Shown: positions 51,352 to 59,971 of the stretch, in pieces | Layout of the letters: each line of letters begins with the position of its first letter | Numbering within the stretch: the first letter of the stretch is position 1 | Source of the DNA: PALSA-607 sp963737705 | GTDB lineage: Bacteria; Actinomycetota; Actinomycetes; Acidothermales; Acidothermaceae | NCBI GenBank assembly: GCA_963737705.1 | Contig: CAVTTP010000007.1 | Span: 434,001 to 498,000, forward strand | Reading direction: 5' to 3' | DNA length: 64,000 nt | Translations under genes and position numbers: made by a program | Notes under the pieces: model-generated | Database searches by the model: none | The model's input: only the letters and a program-made list of their open reading frames with translations | Told to the model about the DNA's origin: nothing

Positions 51352-52755
51352 CTACGAGCCCGGCACCGCCGCCTGCACGGTCGCCATGAAGTTCTGTGGC
51401 GACAGGCTGCCCGTTACTAAGCGCGCTGCGTTGGTTTGCGACACGTTCGTCGCCTTGGCGTTGAACAGAGTCTCGAACCAGCCGACCGGTGTTTGGGTAG
51501 CGGCGAGTTCGGCGATCGCCAGTTTCGTCGTATTCGGCAAGGTGGCTGGTGTCTGGGCAATCGCGAAGCCGCTCAAGTCACCCAGCGCGATGGCCGCAGA
51601 ACCGTAGTTCTGCAGAACGAACTTCAACCAATCAGCCATCGCCGGGTTGGCGTTGTAACTCTTCGCCGAAATCATTACTGGTTGGCCTGCGTTCTCGGGG
51701 GTCTGGTCAATCGACCCCGAGCCGCCAGCGACTGCAGGGAACGGGAAGAACCCGATGTTGCTGTCACCGATCTGGTTGAGGCTGGCGGTGTTGAAGTCCG
51801 ACAGCACCCAACTGCCCATGTAGAACATCGCGGCCTTGCCCGTCAGGAACTCAGCTTCCGCAGGGCTGTAGTCAAGCGATGCGACACCCTTTCCGAAGTA
51901 GTTCTTGCTGCCCAGGGCGGCAACAGCAGCCGCAGCCTTGACGTACTCCGGGTCGGTCAACTTCGCAGTGCCGTCAGCGATCTTCTGCATCGCGTCGGGG
52001 CCTTGGTCGCGGAAGATATAACCGCTGACCAGGCGCGTGAGCGGCCATCCCTGCAGGCCCGACGCAGCAAACGGCTGGATACCCTTCCCGCTCAGTGCTG
52101 CCGCGTCGCTCACCAATGCGTCCCAGGTAGCAGGAGGTGTGAGCCCGTTGGCGCTAAAGATCTTGGTGTTGTACCAGAAACCTTCCATATTGAGCTCGAA
52201 CGGGATGGCGCATAGCTTGCCGCCCTGCTGATTCTCGATGACCTTCACAGCTGCAGGGTTGAATGCGGCGGTCACGCCAAGCTTGTCGGCGGCGTCCCCG
52301 ACGTTGAGAGAAAGCCCTTGGTCGCACATCTGCTTTTGAGCCGCCGGCGTGCCGGGTCCGAAGAACATATCCGGCAACGCGTTTTGGGCACCCTCCAGCT
52401 GCAACTTCTGATCCGTTTGGTTCTGTGGAACGTCGTTGATCGTCAGCGTGCTACCCGGATGTGTCTGCGCAAACTGGGCCATCAACTGCTTGAGCACCGT
52501 AGCTTCGGCCCCAGTGTCAGGAGGAATGTTCTGAAACGTGACATGTACCGCCGCCCCAGTCGCGGCGCTGCTCGCTGCGACCGGTGCACTGGTGCTCGGC
52601 GCAGGTGCCGTACTAGTCGCAGCCGTGACGGCGGCGGGGCTGCTGCTCGCGGCCGAAGTGGACGACGGGCTCGCGGTCTTGGAACTCGAAGAACATGCAG
52701 TGGCGGTGGCTAAAGCGGCTGCCGCCGCTATGACCACGAAATAGCGAGATCGCAC
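51352..52755 (-). CDS. ABC solute-binding lipoprotein, family 1 (CUT1 type)
   Basis: 467 residues. The lipoprotein signal ends ATATAC (Cys 21), followed by a Ser/Thr/Ala-rich linker of about 45 residues. The SBP_bac_1 fold contains VHVTFQNIPPDTGAEATVL, ALPDMFFGPGTPAAQ, CAIPFELNMEGFWYNTKIF and FLTGKAAMFYMGSWVL. The ligand is probably a rhamnose-containing oligosaccharide or glycoside, judged from the downstream rhamnosidase and isomerase. GTG start at 52755 with AAGGAGG upstream. First gene of the operon, behind a LacI-type operator. Confidence 0.92.
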   Translation of the reverse strand: MRSRYFVVIAAAAALATATACSSSSKTASPSSTSAASSSPAAVTAATSTAPAPSTSAPVAASSAATGAAVHVTFQNIPPDTGAEATVLKQLMAQFAQTHPGSTLTINDVPQNQTDQKLQLEGAQNALPDMFFGPGTPAAQKQMCDQGLSLNVGDAADKLGVTAAFNPAAVKVIENQQGGKLCAIPFELNMEGFWYNTKIFSANGLTPPATWDALVSDAAALSGKGIQPFAASGLQGWPLTRLVSGYIFRDQGPDAMQKIADGTAKLTDPEYVKAAAAVAALGSKNYFGKGVASLDYSPAEAEFLTGKAAMFYMGSWVLSDFNTASLNQIGDSNIGFFPFPAVAGGSGSIDQTPENAGQPVMISAKSYNANPAMADWLKFVLQNYGSAAIALGDLSGFAIAQTPATLPNTTKLAIAELAATQTPVGWFETLFNAKATNVSQTNAARLVTGSLSPQNFMATVQAAVPGS

Positions 52756-52929
52756 GTGTTCCTCCTTGGTGGGTATCCGCCCGACCAGCGTTGGGCAGAC
52801 AAAAATGAGCGTTCATGCCGTTCACCACCGAGACTCGCCGTGCATTGTGCGACTCACGGTGCAAATGTCTTCGCCACCACAGGTCCAGTTGCCAACCGCG
52901 TCGTCCGCGTCATGCAAGAGGCGCCTGTT

Positions 52930-52953
52930 GAACGTTCTGTGTAGAACGTTCTA
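52930..52953. promoter_or_regulatory. tandem palindromic operators of the rhamnoside regulon
   Basis: Two GAACGTTC palindromes (52930-52937 and 52944-52951) have centres 14 bp apart. The second extends to the perfect 12-mer TAGAACGTTCTA (52942-52953). They lie between the divergent solute-binding and LacI genes and match the site in front of the GH3 gene at 54254. For the LacI gene itself, TTGAAC (52928-52933) and CTATTC (52951-52956), 17 bp apart, would make a promoter overlapping both sites, that is autoregulation. Confidence 0.7.
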
Positions 52954-52989
52954 TTCGGGGACCGTAGCTCCGCCGGATGCGACCGTCAA
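52954..52989 (-). promoter_or_regulatory. promoter of the rhamnoside import operon
   Basis: On the minus strand TTGACG (52989-52984) and TACGGT (52966-52961) are separated by exactly 17 bp. The 12-bp operator begins 7 nt downstream, at the expected transcription start. This leaves a leader of about 200 nt before the solute-binding gene, with nothing else recognisable in it. Confidence 0.6.
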
Positions 52990-53155
52990 GGATCCGCCGC
53001 GTCACGTGGACGTAACGGTTGCGTAACGGCCTGCTGGCGCCCGGCGGCTGAGACAGCCGCCAGATCGGGCGGTATCTTGATCTGCGTCCCAGGCGTCGTG
53101 ATCCCCCGCCGGGGATCGCCAGTGCTCTGCGGGAGTCGGTCAAGGGAGCCCAACG

Positions 53156-54196
53156 TTGGGAGGCACAGCGGCTGGCCCCCGGGTCACGATTGCGGACGTG
53201 GCCAAGCACGCAGGCGTCTCTACCGCCGCGGTCTCCAAGGTTCTGCGCAACGCCTACGGCGTCAGTCCGGCAATGGACGCACGAGTACGGGCCTCCATCG
53301 CCGCGCTGAGTTACCGACCACACGCGGGTGCGCGCGCGATGCGAGGGCGCAGTTACACGCTTGGGGTGCTCCTCGACAACATCCGCAACCCGTTCTACGG
53401 CGACATCCTCGACGGCGTCACCGATGCGCTCACGAAGTCCGATTACCAAGTACTCGTCGGCTCGGGCGGTTTCAACTCCGATACCCAGATGCACATGGGC
53501 GAGGCCATGGTCGATCGGGGTATGGACGGGCTCATCCTGGTCGCCCCCGCGATGTCTCGCGACCAGGTACGCGCCGTCGCAACAACGGTGCCTGTGGTCG
53601 TGGTCGGACACCACGACGGATCCGACGCGTATGACACAGTCGTCGGCGACGATGCCGCGGGCGCGAGCTTGGTCGTCGACCACCTGACGTCCTTGGGGCA
53701 TCGGCGGATTGCGCACACTTCAGTGGCCGCCACGAAAGGAACCCAATGGCGCAGACGACTGGAACAGGTCCGGAGCACCGGCTACAGCGAAGCAATGCAA
53801 CGCCACAACCTCGATAGGTTTATCAAGATTGTTGCTACGAGCTACTACTCCGAGGAGGGTGGCTACAGCGCCGCCCTCGAGTTGCTCGGTGGCCGCGACC
53901 GGCCAACCGCGATCTTTGCAGGTGCCGACATCGCTGCATTCGGTGTCATCCGCGCTGCCGCCGAGCTCGGCCTGCGCATTCCAGAAGACCTCTCTCTCGT
54001 CGGTTACGACAACACCAACGTCGCCTCGCTAGAGCCGATTCAGCTGACGAGCGTCGATCAAGGCGGCAGTCACATCGGTCAGACCGCCGTGCAACTTCTG
54101 CTTGAACGCATCGGCGGGCGCGTGCGATCAGTGCGGACCTCGACGGCGCCGAGCCTTATCGTCCGCAAAACAACGGGCGCACCACCCCGCAAGTAA
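53156..54196 (+). CDS. LacI-family regulator of the rhamnoside locus
   Basis: 346 residues starting at TTG 53156, which has AGGGAG 8 nt upstream and is the only start that keeps the DNA-binding domain complete. Helix-turn-helix VTIADVAKHAGVSTAAVSKV, hinge LSYRPHAGARAMRGRS and ligand-binding domain (LGVLLDNIRNPFYGDILDGV, DLSLVGYDNTNVASLEPIQL) are intact. Divergent from the import operon and followed by the GH3 gene. It probably represses both until a rhamnose-related inducer is present. Confidence 0.9.
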   Translation: MGGTAAGPRVTIADVAKHAGVSTAAVSKVLRNAYGVSPAMDARVRASIAALSYRPHAGARAMRGRSYTLGVLLDNIRNPFYGDILDGVTDALTKSDYQVLVGSGGFNSDTQMHMGEAMVDRGMDGLILVAPAMSRDQVRAVATTVPVVVVGHHDGSDAYDTVVGDDAAGASLVVDHLTSLGHRRIAHTSVAATKGTQWRRRLEQVRSTGYSEAMQRHNLDRFIKIVATSYYSEEGGYSAALELLGGRDRPTAIFAGADIAAFGVIRAAAELGLRIPEDLSLVGYDNTNVASLEPIQLTSVDQGGSHIGQTAVQLLLERIGGRVRSVRTSTAPSLIVRKTTGAPPRK

Positions 54197-54217
54197 GACG
54201 GCCGAACAAATTGGCCC

Positions 54218-54269
54218 TTGACCACCGCTGACAGCGGGGTTAGGTTCCGTCTTTGTAGAACGTCCTACA
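54218..54269 (+). promoter_or_regulatory. GH3 promoter with LacI-type operator
   Basis: TTGACC (54218-54223) and TAGGTT (54241-54246) are 17 bp apart. Seven bases downstream is TGTAGAACGTCCTACA (54254-54269), a 16-bp palindrome with one imperfect pair, whose core matches TAGAACGTTCTA at 52942. A second small palindrome, CCGCTGACAGCGG (54226-54238), fills the spacer. Confidence 0.68.
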
Positions 54270-54360
54270 CATCGAACACCGCGCGCTTGCTGATACAGCC
54301 TGCCACGTGCTTGCAGGTTGCGTCGCACAACTTTCGACTCTCCTGAAAGCAGGATGCCCC

Positions 54361-56613
54361 ATGCGCTTTCCAGACAGTGTTTCGGCGCGACGACGCACCG
54401 CGCGATGGTTGGTTCTACCGACGGCGGTGGCGCTGGCGGTGCCATCGATAAGCGCCTTCACGTCCTCGGCTGCCGCCCAGGCTGCATCGGCGACCGCATG
54501 CCCCTGGATGAACACACACAAGACCGCCGACCAACGTGCGCAGTTGCTGCTCAACGCAAGCACATTGGATCAGAAACTGCGCTGGCTAATGGAAAAGTCG
54601 GCGAACTCGCCTACCCAAACGACGTTCAGCGGGGTGACGTACCCAGTACAAGTCGCTTGCACGCCGACAGTTGTGTATACGGACGGCCCTGACTATGTGC
54701 GCGGCGCATCCGGGACAACTGTGTTTCCGGCGCAGATCGCGTTGGCCGCTGCATGGAACGGCGATCTTGCCTACTCGAAAGGAAAGGCTGAAGCAGACGA
54801 GGCCTTCCGATCCGGACTGAATGTCATTCTCGGCCCAGGCGTGTCGTCGTCGCGAGAACCGCTCGCGGGCCGCACCCCGGAGTTTCTCGGTGAGGATTCT
54901 CTGCTCAGCGGCAACCTGGCAGCGGCGCAAGTGAACGGCATCCAGACTGGGAATCCAACCGAGCCAGTGATGGCGGTTGTTAAGCACTACATCGCCAACG
55001 AGCAGGAACTCGACCGAACGGTGAGCTCGTCCAACATTGACGGTCGGACGCTGCAAGAGGTCTACAACATGCCGTTCAGAATCCTGCTCGACAAGTCCGA
55101 TCCTGGCGGTGTCATGTGCTCGCTCAACGAAGTGAACGGCCTCTACTCGTGCGAAAACCCCGAGCTGAACAACGTCCTCAGGGGAGAGGACGGATTTAAG
55201 GGCTACGTCGTGTCCGACTTCTTCTCCGACCACTCCACGGGTCCTTCGATGAACGCCGGCATGGACCAAGAGCTTGTCGCACCCCGGTTCTACTCGCCAG
55301 CCAACATCGACGCCGCGATAGACACGGGGCAGGTAACCGTGAGTGAGATCAACGCCGCGGCGCTCCGGGTTGTGCGCGCGTACATCCAGGCAGGTCTGTT
55401 TGACCACCCGTTGCCAGCGGTTCCGTCGACGACCAGCTCGAACGCGGCGAACCAAGCGGTTTCGGAGTCGATCGCAGAACAGGGGTCTGTCCTGCTGAAG
55501 AACGACGGAAATCTGTTGCCGATCGGTGGATCGTCCAAGACCGTCGCAATCATCGGCCCGACCGCGTCGAATACGCCGACCAACGGAGTCAGCGCCGGCA
55601 CCGTTTGTGCAGAGGGGGGCGTCTTCCAACAAGGCAACCCCTGCCCGAACCCAGTAGCGCCCCTCGACGCCATTACTGCTCGGGCATCGCAGGTCGGCGC
55701 AACTGTGACGTATAACAACGGATCAGACCTCACGTCCGCAGCTGCGACAGCAGCGTCCGCGAGTGTTGCCATCGTCTTCGGATATGCGAAACAGGGTGAG
55801 GGCGCCGACCGCACTACTCTCGCGCTCGACGGAAATGGCGACGCGTTGATATCGGCAGTCGCTGCCGCGAACCCAAACACCGTGGTCATCCTTGAGACGG
55901 GGACTGCGACGACGATGCCGTGGCTGTCCTCGGTCAAGGCAGTCGTCGAAGCCTGGTATCCAGGGGACCAACAAGGAACGGCACTCGCACGGCTGCTGTA
56001 CGGTGACGCCAACTTCGTAGGCCGGCTGCCGATGACGTTCCCGAAGTCGCTTGCTGACACGCCTGAGCAGACACCGGCCCAATACCCGGGCATCTTTGCA
56101 AATGGCACAACTACCCGGTCACCGGGTGATACGACCAGTATTCGCCAGGTGAACTACACCGAAGGCCTCGCGGTCGGCTACAAGTGGTACGACAGCCAGA
56201 ACATCACTCCGCTCTTCCCGTTTGGCTTCGGTCTCTCGTACACGAACTTCAGCTACAACGGCGGCGTGACCGCAACGCCAACGACGAACGGCGTGCATCC
56301 AATCAAGGTGAGCTTCTTCGTGACAAACTCCGGCGCTGTGACCGGAACCGAAACAAGCCAGGTGTACCTCACACTGCCCAGCACCACCGGAGAACCCGGC
56401 AAGCGGCTCGTCGGTTACACGCAGGTGACCCTGAAGCCAGGCAAGTCAAAGTCGGTGCAAGTCACGATCGACCCGAGATCAGCCGACCTTCCGCTGTCGT
56501 ACTACGACACAACGGCGCACGCCTTTACGATCGCGCCAGGTGTCTACACAGTGCAGGTCGGATCATCGTCTCGGCAACTGCCGCTCAGCACCACGTTCCA
56601 GGTCACGCCATAG
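54361..56613 (+). CDS. secreted GH3 beta-glycosidase
   Basis: 750 residues from the ATG at 54361, which has AGGA 8 nt upstream. A signal peptide ends near AAAQAASA. The GH3 N-terminal barrel has VVKHYIANEQELDR and the nucleophile Asp in GYVVSDFFSDHST. The C-terminal domain (LLKNDGNLLPIGG, VEAWYPGDQQGTALARLLYG) and a terminal Fn3-like domain (VTNSGAVTGTETSQVYL) complete the family layout. The sugar removed is unknown, with beta-glucose or xylose the usual possibilities. The shared operator places it in the rhamnoside regulon, where it may trim glycans before import. Confidence 0.9.
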   Translation: MRFPDSVSARRRTARWLVLPTAVALAVPSISAFTSSAAAQAASATACPWMNTHKTADQRAQLLLNASTLDQKLRWLMEKSANSPTQTTFSGVTYPVQVACTPTVVYTDGPDYVRGASGTTVFPAQIALAAAWNGDLAYSKGKAEADEAFRSGLNVILGPGVSSSREPLAGRTPEFLGEDSLLSGNLAAAQVNGIQTGNPTEPVMAVVKHYIANEQELDRTVSSSNIDGRTLQEVYNMPFRILLDKSDPGGVMCSLNEVNGLYSCENPELNNVLRGEDGFKGYVVSDFFSDHSTGPSMNAGMDQELVAPRFYSPANIDAAIDTGQVTVSEINAAALRVVRAYIQAGLFDHPLPAVPSTTSSNAANQAVSESIAEQGSVLLKNDGNLLPIGGSSKTVAIIGPTASNTPTNGVSAGTVCAEGGVFQQGNPCPNPVAPLDAITARASQVGATVTYNNGSDLTSAAATAASASVAIVFGYAKQGEGADRTTLALDGNGDALISAVAAANPNTVVILETGTATTMPWLSSVKAVVEAWYPGDQQGTALARLLYGDANFVGRLPMTFPKSLADTPEQTPAQYPGIFANGTTTRSPGDTTSIRQVNYTEGLAVGYKWYDSQNITPLFPFGFGLSYTNFSYNGGVTATPTTNGVHPIKVSFFVTNSGAVTGTETSQVYLTLPSTTGEPGKRLVGYTQVTLKPGKSKSVQVTIDPRSADLPLSYYDTTAHAFTIAPGVYTVQVGSSSRQLPLSTTFQVTP

Positions 56614-56641
56614 CAAAGCCGTTCCATCTGAAGTAGCAGCT

Positions 56642-56682
56642 ACGACAGCGGGGCGAGCTCGGGACTCTCGCCCCGCTGTCGT
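56642..56682 (+). terminator. hairpin after the GH3 gene
   Basis: A perfect 16-bp stem (56642-56657 with 56667-56682) and 9-nt loop lie 29 bp after the GH3 stop. There is no T-run behind it. It is probably the end of the LacI/GH3 transcription unit. Confidence 0.75.
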
Positions 56683-56779
56683 GTGCACGGCGCACAGCGA
56701 GCGCGCATCCTGTCTGAACGAAGTCGGCGCCGCGCTCGTTCGTAGGGCACGTCCTGGTTCAGGAACGGCGAGGTGAGAC

Positions 56780-58090
56780 GTGGCAGCACAATCAGACGAG
56801 GAGTTCCGCGTCTTCGTTGCGACCTTCGCGAATCCGCTGGCGCGGCTTGCGTTCCTGCTGACGGCCGGTACCGGGGTCAATACTGAGGCAGCCACAATTG
56901 ACGCTCTTGCAAGGTTGCGCCGTAACTGGCACGACACGCGGACATCAGGGCTGCCCGAACTCCTTGCCCTCGACGCGCTGGTCACTGAACTTCCGCACCG
57001 AAATCGCCGACGACCCGACAGCGCACCTGTCGCTCGCAGCGCGCCGCCGCGACACGTTCCCAGCGAGAACCTGCACGATGGCGACGGCGAACCTGAGGAC
57101 CTCGCGCGAATCCGGATGATCTTGTGGGAGCTGTGGCAGGGCCTGGCGCCGAGGGACCGACTGCCCCTCCTCTTCGACGACCCGTCAGTAGCTGCCCCGC
57201 GGCTCGCTGCTAACGAGACGCCGCTGGCTGCAGGATCCGCGCGCCGGCTTGCGTCGGTCGCGAGGCATGCGACCGACAAGATCACGACCGAGTTGCACAC
57301 CTACCCCACAGCGCCGAGGCGCGCGACTCTGCTCGACGAACAGCGGGTGATGCAGCTGCTACGCGACGCATTGCGCGAGCGGGCGGCGGTAGCGCCCGAC
57401 CTAGTTGACGTACTTGCGTCCGTCGCGCGCCGCGCGGGCGCGCTGCGCCGTCGTGGCTATGCGATTGCGGCTGCCGTCGTAGGCATCTTGGTCGCTGGGG
57501 CACTGACAGCAGTTCACGTGTCGAACCCGAAGTCCACGTCGTCCACGATTGGTGACAGCCCATCGACGTTCGCCGGAACTGCAGATCCATCGCTATTTCC
57601 GGCTGCGGAGGTCGACGCGGAAGCGTGGCTTCGGACCGGTGGCTTCACGAGTTCCACCATCGTGGTACCGCTCTGGGGCGGCACCGACGTCGCGAGCACG
57701 AGAGTGGTGGTCCTGGGTCTCGAAGCCGCCGGCCTGGCCCACGGATTTGCCGTCGACTGGTACCACGACCCAGGTCAAGCCGGCTCCATCGATCCAAACC
57801 TGTACTTCAGCGCGCATTACCTGGCGCCGCCAGGCGCGCCCGTACCTGTCGCGTTCCCCTACGCGACAGCGCGGATCGGTGTCTTTGCTCCAAGAGATGC
57901 CGCTAAGGCGGCCCTTGTAGTGAACGGACACGCCGAACCGCCGGTCGTGCTCGACACAAGTGGCTTCGCGAGTCTGGACGCGACGTTCACCACCAGCAGC
58001 GCGGCTCCAGACAACATCCGCGTTGCCCTTTACGACGCGGGCGGGCGGCTCGTACACACGCTTGAGGTAGCGACTCCGGCACCTGGATAG
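56780..58090 (+). CDS. sigma-like, membrane-anchored protein of unknown function
   Basis: 436 residues. The first 75 residues (EEFRVFVATFANPLARLAFLLTA, then ALARLRRNW) resemble region 2 of ECF sigma factors such as SigE-type proteins. A middle helical part (ELWQGLAPRDRLPLLFDD) resembles region 4 leads, but no helix-turn-helix is evident. A single membrane helix follows (YAIAAAVVGILVAGALTAVHV, about residues 226-246), then a roughly 190-residue extracytoplasmic beta-rich domain without a known motif. Start is GTG 56780. It may be a degenerate sigma factor fused to a sensor or anti-sigma-like part. Confidence 0.6.
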   Translation: MAAQSDEEFRVFVATFANPLARLAFLLTAGTGVNTEAATIDALARLRRNWHDTRTSGLPELLALDALVTELPHRNRRRPDSAPVARSAPPRHVPSENLHDGDGEPEDLARIRMILWELWQGLAPRDRLPLLFDDPSVAAPRLAANETPLAAGSARRLASVARHATDKITTELHTYPTAPRRATLLDEQRVMQLLRDALRERAAVAPDLVDVLASVARRAGALRRRGYAIAAAVVGILVAGALTAVHVSNPKSTSSTIGDSPSTFAGTADPSLFPAAEVDAEAWLRTGGFTSSTIVVPLWGGTDVASTRVVVLGLEAAGLAHGFAVDWYHDPGQAGSIDPNLYFSAHYLAPPGAPVPVAFPYATARIGVFAPRDAAKAALVVNGHAEPPVVLDTSGFASLDATFTTSSAAPDNIRVALYDAGGRLVHTLEVATPAPG

Positions 58091-58159
58091 CCGCACAGGT
58101 ACGTCGATGTCGTCATTTTGCAAGACCTGTTAGTCAAGTTTCATGATCTACATAACTGT

Positions 58160-58188
58160 TTGCGTCCGCACTCCAAACCACTTACTCT
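58160..58188 (+). promoter_or_regulatory. promoter of the ABC-2 exporter operon
   Basis: TTGCGT (58160-58165) and TACTCT (58183-58188) are 17 bp apart. The -10 element ends 7 nt before the GTG at 58196, so the transcript would be leaderless or nearly so. Confidence 0.5.
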
Positions 58189-58195
58189 CCTGGCC

Positions 58196-59146
58196 GTGGA
58201 CGTCTTGGTCGAGGCAGTCGGGCTGACTAAGCGCTACCCACCTCGCGACAAGCAGTCAGAGGGCTTCACGGCGGTCGACGGCATCGACCTCACGCTGCAT
58301 CGCGGCGAACTATTCGGCTTCCTTGGACCCAACGGCGCTGGCAAGTCGTCGACCATGCGAATGCTGGCGTGTATCTCGCCGGTCACCGCAGGCACGCTGC
58401 GGGTGTTTGGCATGGATCCGGCGGTCGACGGCCGCAAGATCCGCTCACGGCTCGGCGTCGTTCCACAAGACGACGCTCTCGACTCCGAACTCAGCGTGGC
58501 AGAGAACCTGCAGATCTACGGTCGCTACTTCGGACTGTCGAAGCCAGCTATTGCGCAGCGGTCGGCGCAGCTACTGGAGTTCGCAGAACTCACGGACCGC
58601 GCCACGGATCGCGTCGACGCGTTGTCGGGGGGCATGAGACGCCGCCTCACCATCGCGCGGGCACTCATCAACTCCCCCGAACTACTGCTGCTCGACGAGC
58701 CGACGACCGGCCTCGATCCGCAAGCCCGGCATCTGTTGTGGGATCGGCTCTTTCAGCTGAAGCAACAAGGCGTCACGCTGATCCTGACGACCCACTACAT
58801 GGACGAAGCCGAACAGCTCTGCGACCGGATCGTCGTCATCGACCGCGGCATCATCGTTGCCCACGGCTCACCACGTGAGTTGATCGAGCGCTACACCTCG
58901 CGCGAGGTACTCGAACTGCGATTCGACGCCGGAACCGAACTCGCGTCAGCAGAGAAGATTCGCGCCGCCGGCATCGGTGCCCGCACAGAGGTGCTCGCCG
59001 CACGGCTGCTCTGCTCAACCGACGACGGCGAGGCAGCGCTCGGCGCCGTCCATCGTCTCGGTATTAGTCCCATGCATGCGGTCGTTCGACGCTCAACGCT
59101 CGAGGACGTCTTCCTCTCCCTCACCGGCCGGACCCTGGTCGACTAA
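58196..59146 (+). CDS. ABC-2-type exporter ATP-binding protein (DrrA-like)
   Basis: 316 residues from GTG 58196. Walker A GPNGAGKSS, signature LSGGMRRRL, Walker B LLLLDEPTTGLDP and the switch His in TTHYMDEAEQ are complete. The C-terminal 90 residues (VVRRSTLEDVFLSLTGRTL) match daunorubicin-resistance-type ATPases. It works with the two permeases encoded immediately downstream, probably exporting a drug, lipid or polysaccharide. The frame opens earlier at 58118, but a promoter overlaps that part. Confidence 0.9.
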   Translation: MDVLVEAVGLTKRYPPRDKQSEGFTAVDGIDLTLHRGELFGFLGPNGAGKSSTMRMLACISPVTAGTLRVFGMDPAVDGRKIRSRLGVVPQDDALDSELSVAENLQIYGRYFGLSKPAIAQRSAQLLEFAELTDRATDRVDALSGGMRRRLTIARALINSPELLLLDEPTTGLDPQARHLLWDRLFQLKQQGVTLILTTHYMDEAEQLCDRIVVIDRGIIVAHGSPRELIERYTSREVLELRFDAGTELASAEKIRAAGIGARTEVLAARLLCSTDDGEAALGAVHRLGISPMHAVVRRSTLEDVFLSLTGRTLVD

Positions 59147-59149
59147 GAC

Positions 59150-59971
59150 ATGGCAGCCACGACCAGCACCCCCGACCTCTCGATCGATCCGGATCGAAGC
59201 GTGCGGCCTTTCCTAGGCCGATACGAGTTTGCCTACCGGCTACAGCGATATCGCCGCACCTGGCGTGGGACCGTCGTGATCAGCGTGGTCAACCCATTGC
59301 TGTTTCTCATCGCCATCGGCCTCGGCCTTGGTCACGTAGTCAGCCACCCGGCAGCACTGCATGGCGTCAGCTACCTGGCGTTCTTCGCTCCGGGCATGCT
59401 CGCGGCGTCCGCTATGCAGAACGGCATTGTCGAGTCGGGCTGGCCCGTCAGCCACGGTGTGAGTAAGGGTGGCAGTTATCGCGTTGCCATCACCACGCCG
59501 CTGGAATCCGGCGACATCATGTTCGGCCACATTCTGTTCATGGCGATGAAGATTGCCCTGAGCGCTGCGGGGTTCGTTGCGGTCATGGCCGCCTTCGGCG
59601 CGGCCAAGTCGTGGGATGTCCTGCTGACGGTGCCCGCGGCGACGCTGACCGGGCTCGCCTTCGCGACGCCGACCGCGGCCTTCGCCGCGACCGTGTCGAG
59701 TCCGAAGGTCGTCGGCAGCCTTTTCAAGTGGGTCGTGATGCCCTTGTACCTGTTCTCCGGCACCTTCTTCCCTGTTACCCAGCTGCCCCTCGCGCTTCGC
59801 GCGCTCGCCTACGCAACGCCGCTGTTGCATGGCGTAGATCTCTGCCGATCGCTCAGTCTCGGGACGGCGACTTGGGGCCGCTATGCGATGAACGTCGGCT
59901 ACTTGAGCGCCGTGACAATCCTTGGGATTGTCGTCGCTCGCCGCACATACAGGCGGCGGTTATATGGCTGA
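59150..59971 (+). CDS. ABC-2-type exporter permease
   Basis: 273 residues with six membrane helices (TVVISVVNPLLFLIAIGLGLG, ALSAAGFVAVMAAFG, WVVMPLYLFSGTFFPV). The segment MPLYLFSGTFFPVTQLP is the conserved ABC-2 membrane signature (NodJ/DrrB type). It starts 3 nt after the ATPase stop, and its end overlaps the second permease by 8 nt. Substrate unknown. Confidence 0.88.
   Translation: MAATTSTPDLSIDPDRSVRPFLGRYEFAYRLQRYRRTWRGTVVISVVNPLLFLIAIGLGLGHVVSHPAALHGVSYLAFFAPGMLAASAMQNGIVESGWPVSHGVSKGGSYRVAITTPLESGDIMFGHILFMAMKIALSAAGFVAVMAAFGAAKSWDVLLTVPAATLTGLAFATPTAAFAATVSSPKVVGSLFKWVVMPLYLFSGTFFPVTQLPLALRALAYATPLLHGVDLCRSLSLGTATWGRYAMNVGYLSAVTILGIVVARRTYRRRLYG

Noticed and set aside
54586..55632. 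348-codon minus-strand open frame inside the GH3 gene
   Set aside because: The GH3 reading frame has all catalytic motifs. The antisense product is Arg-rich and featureless.
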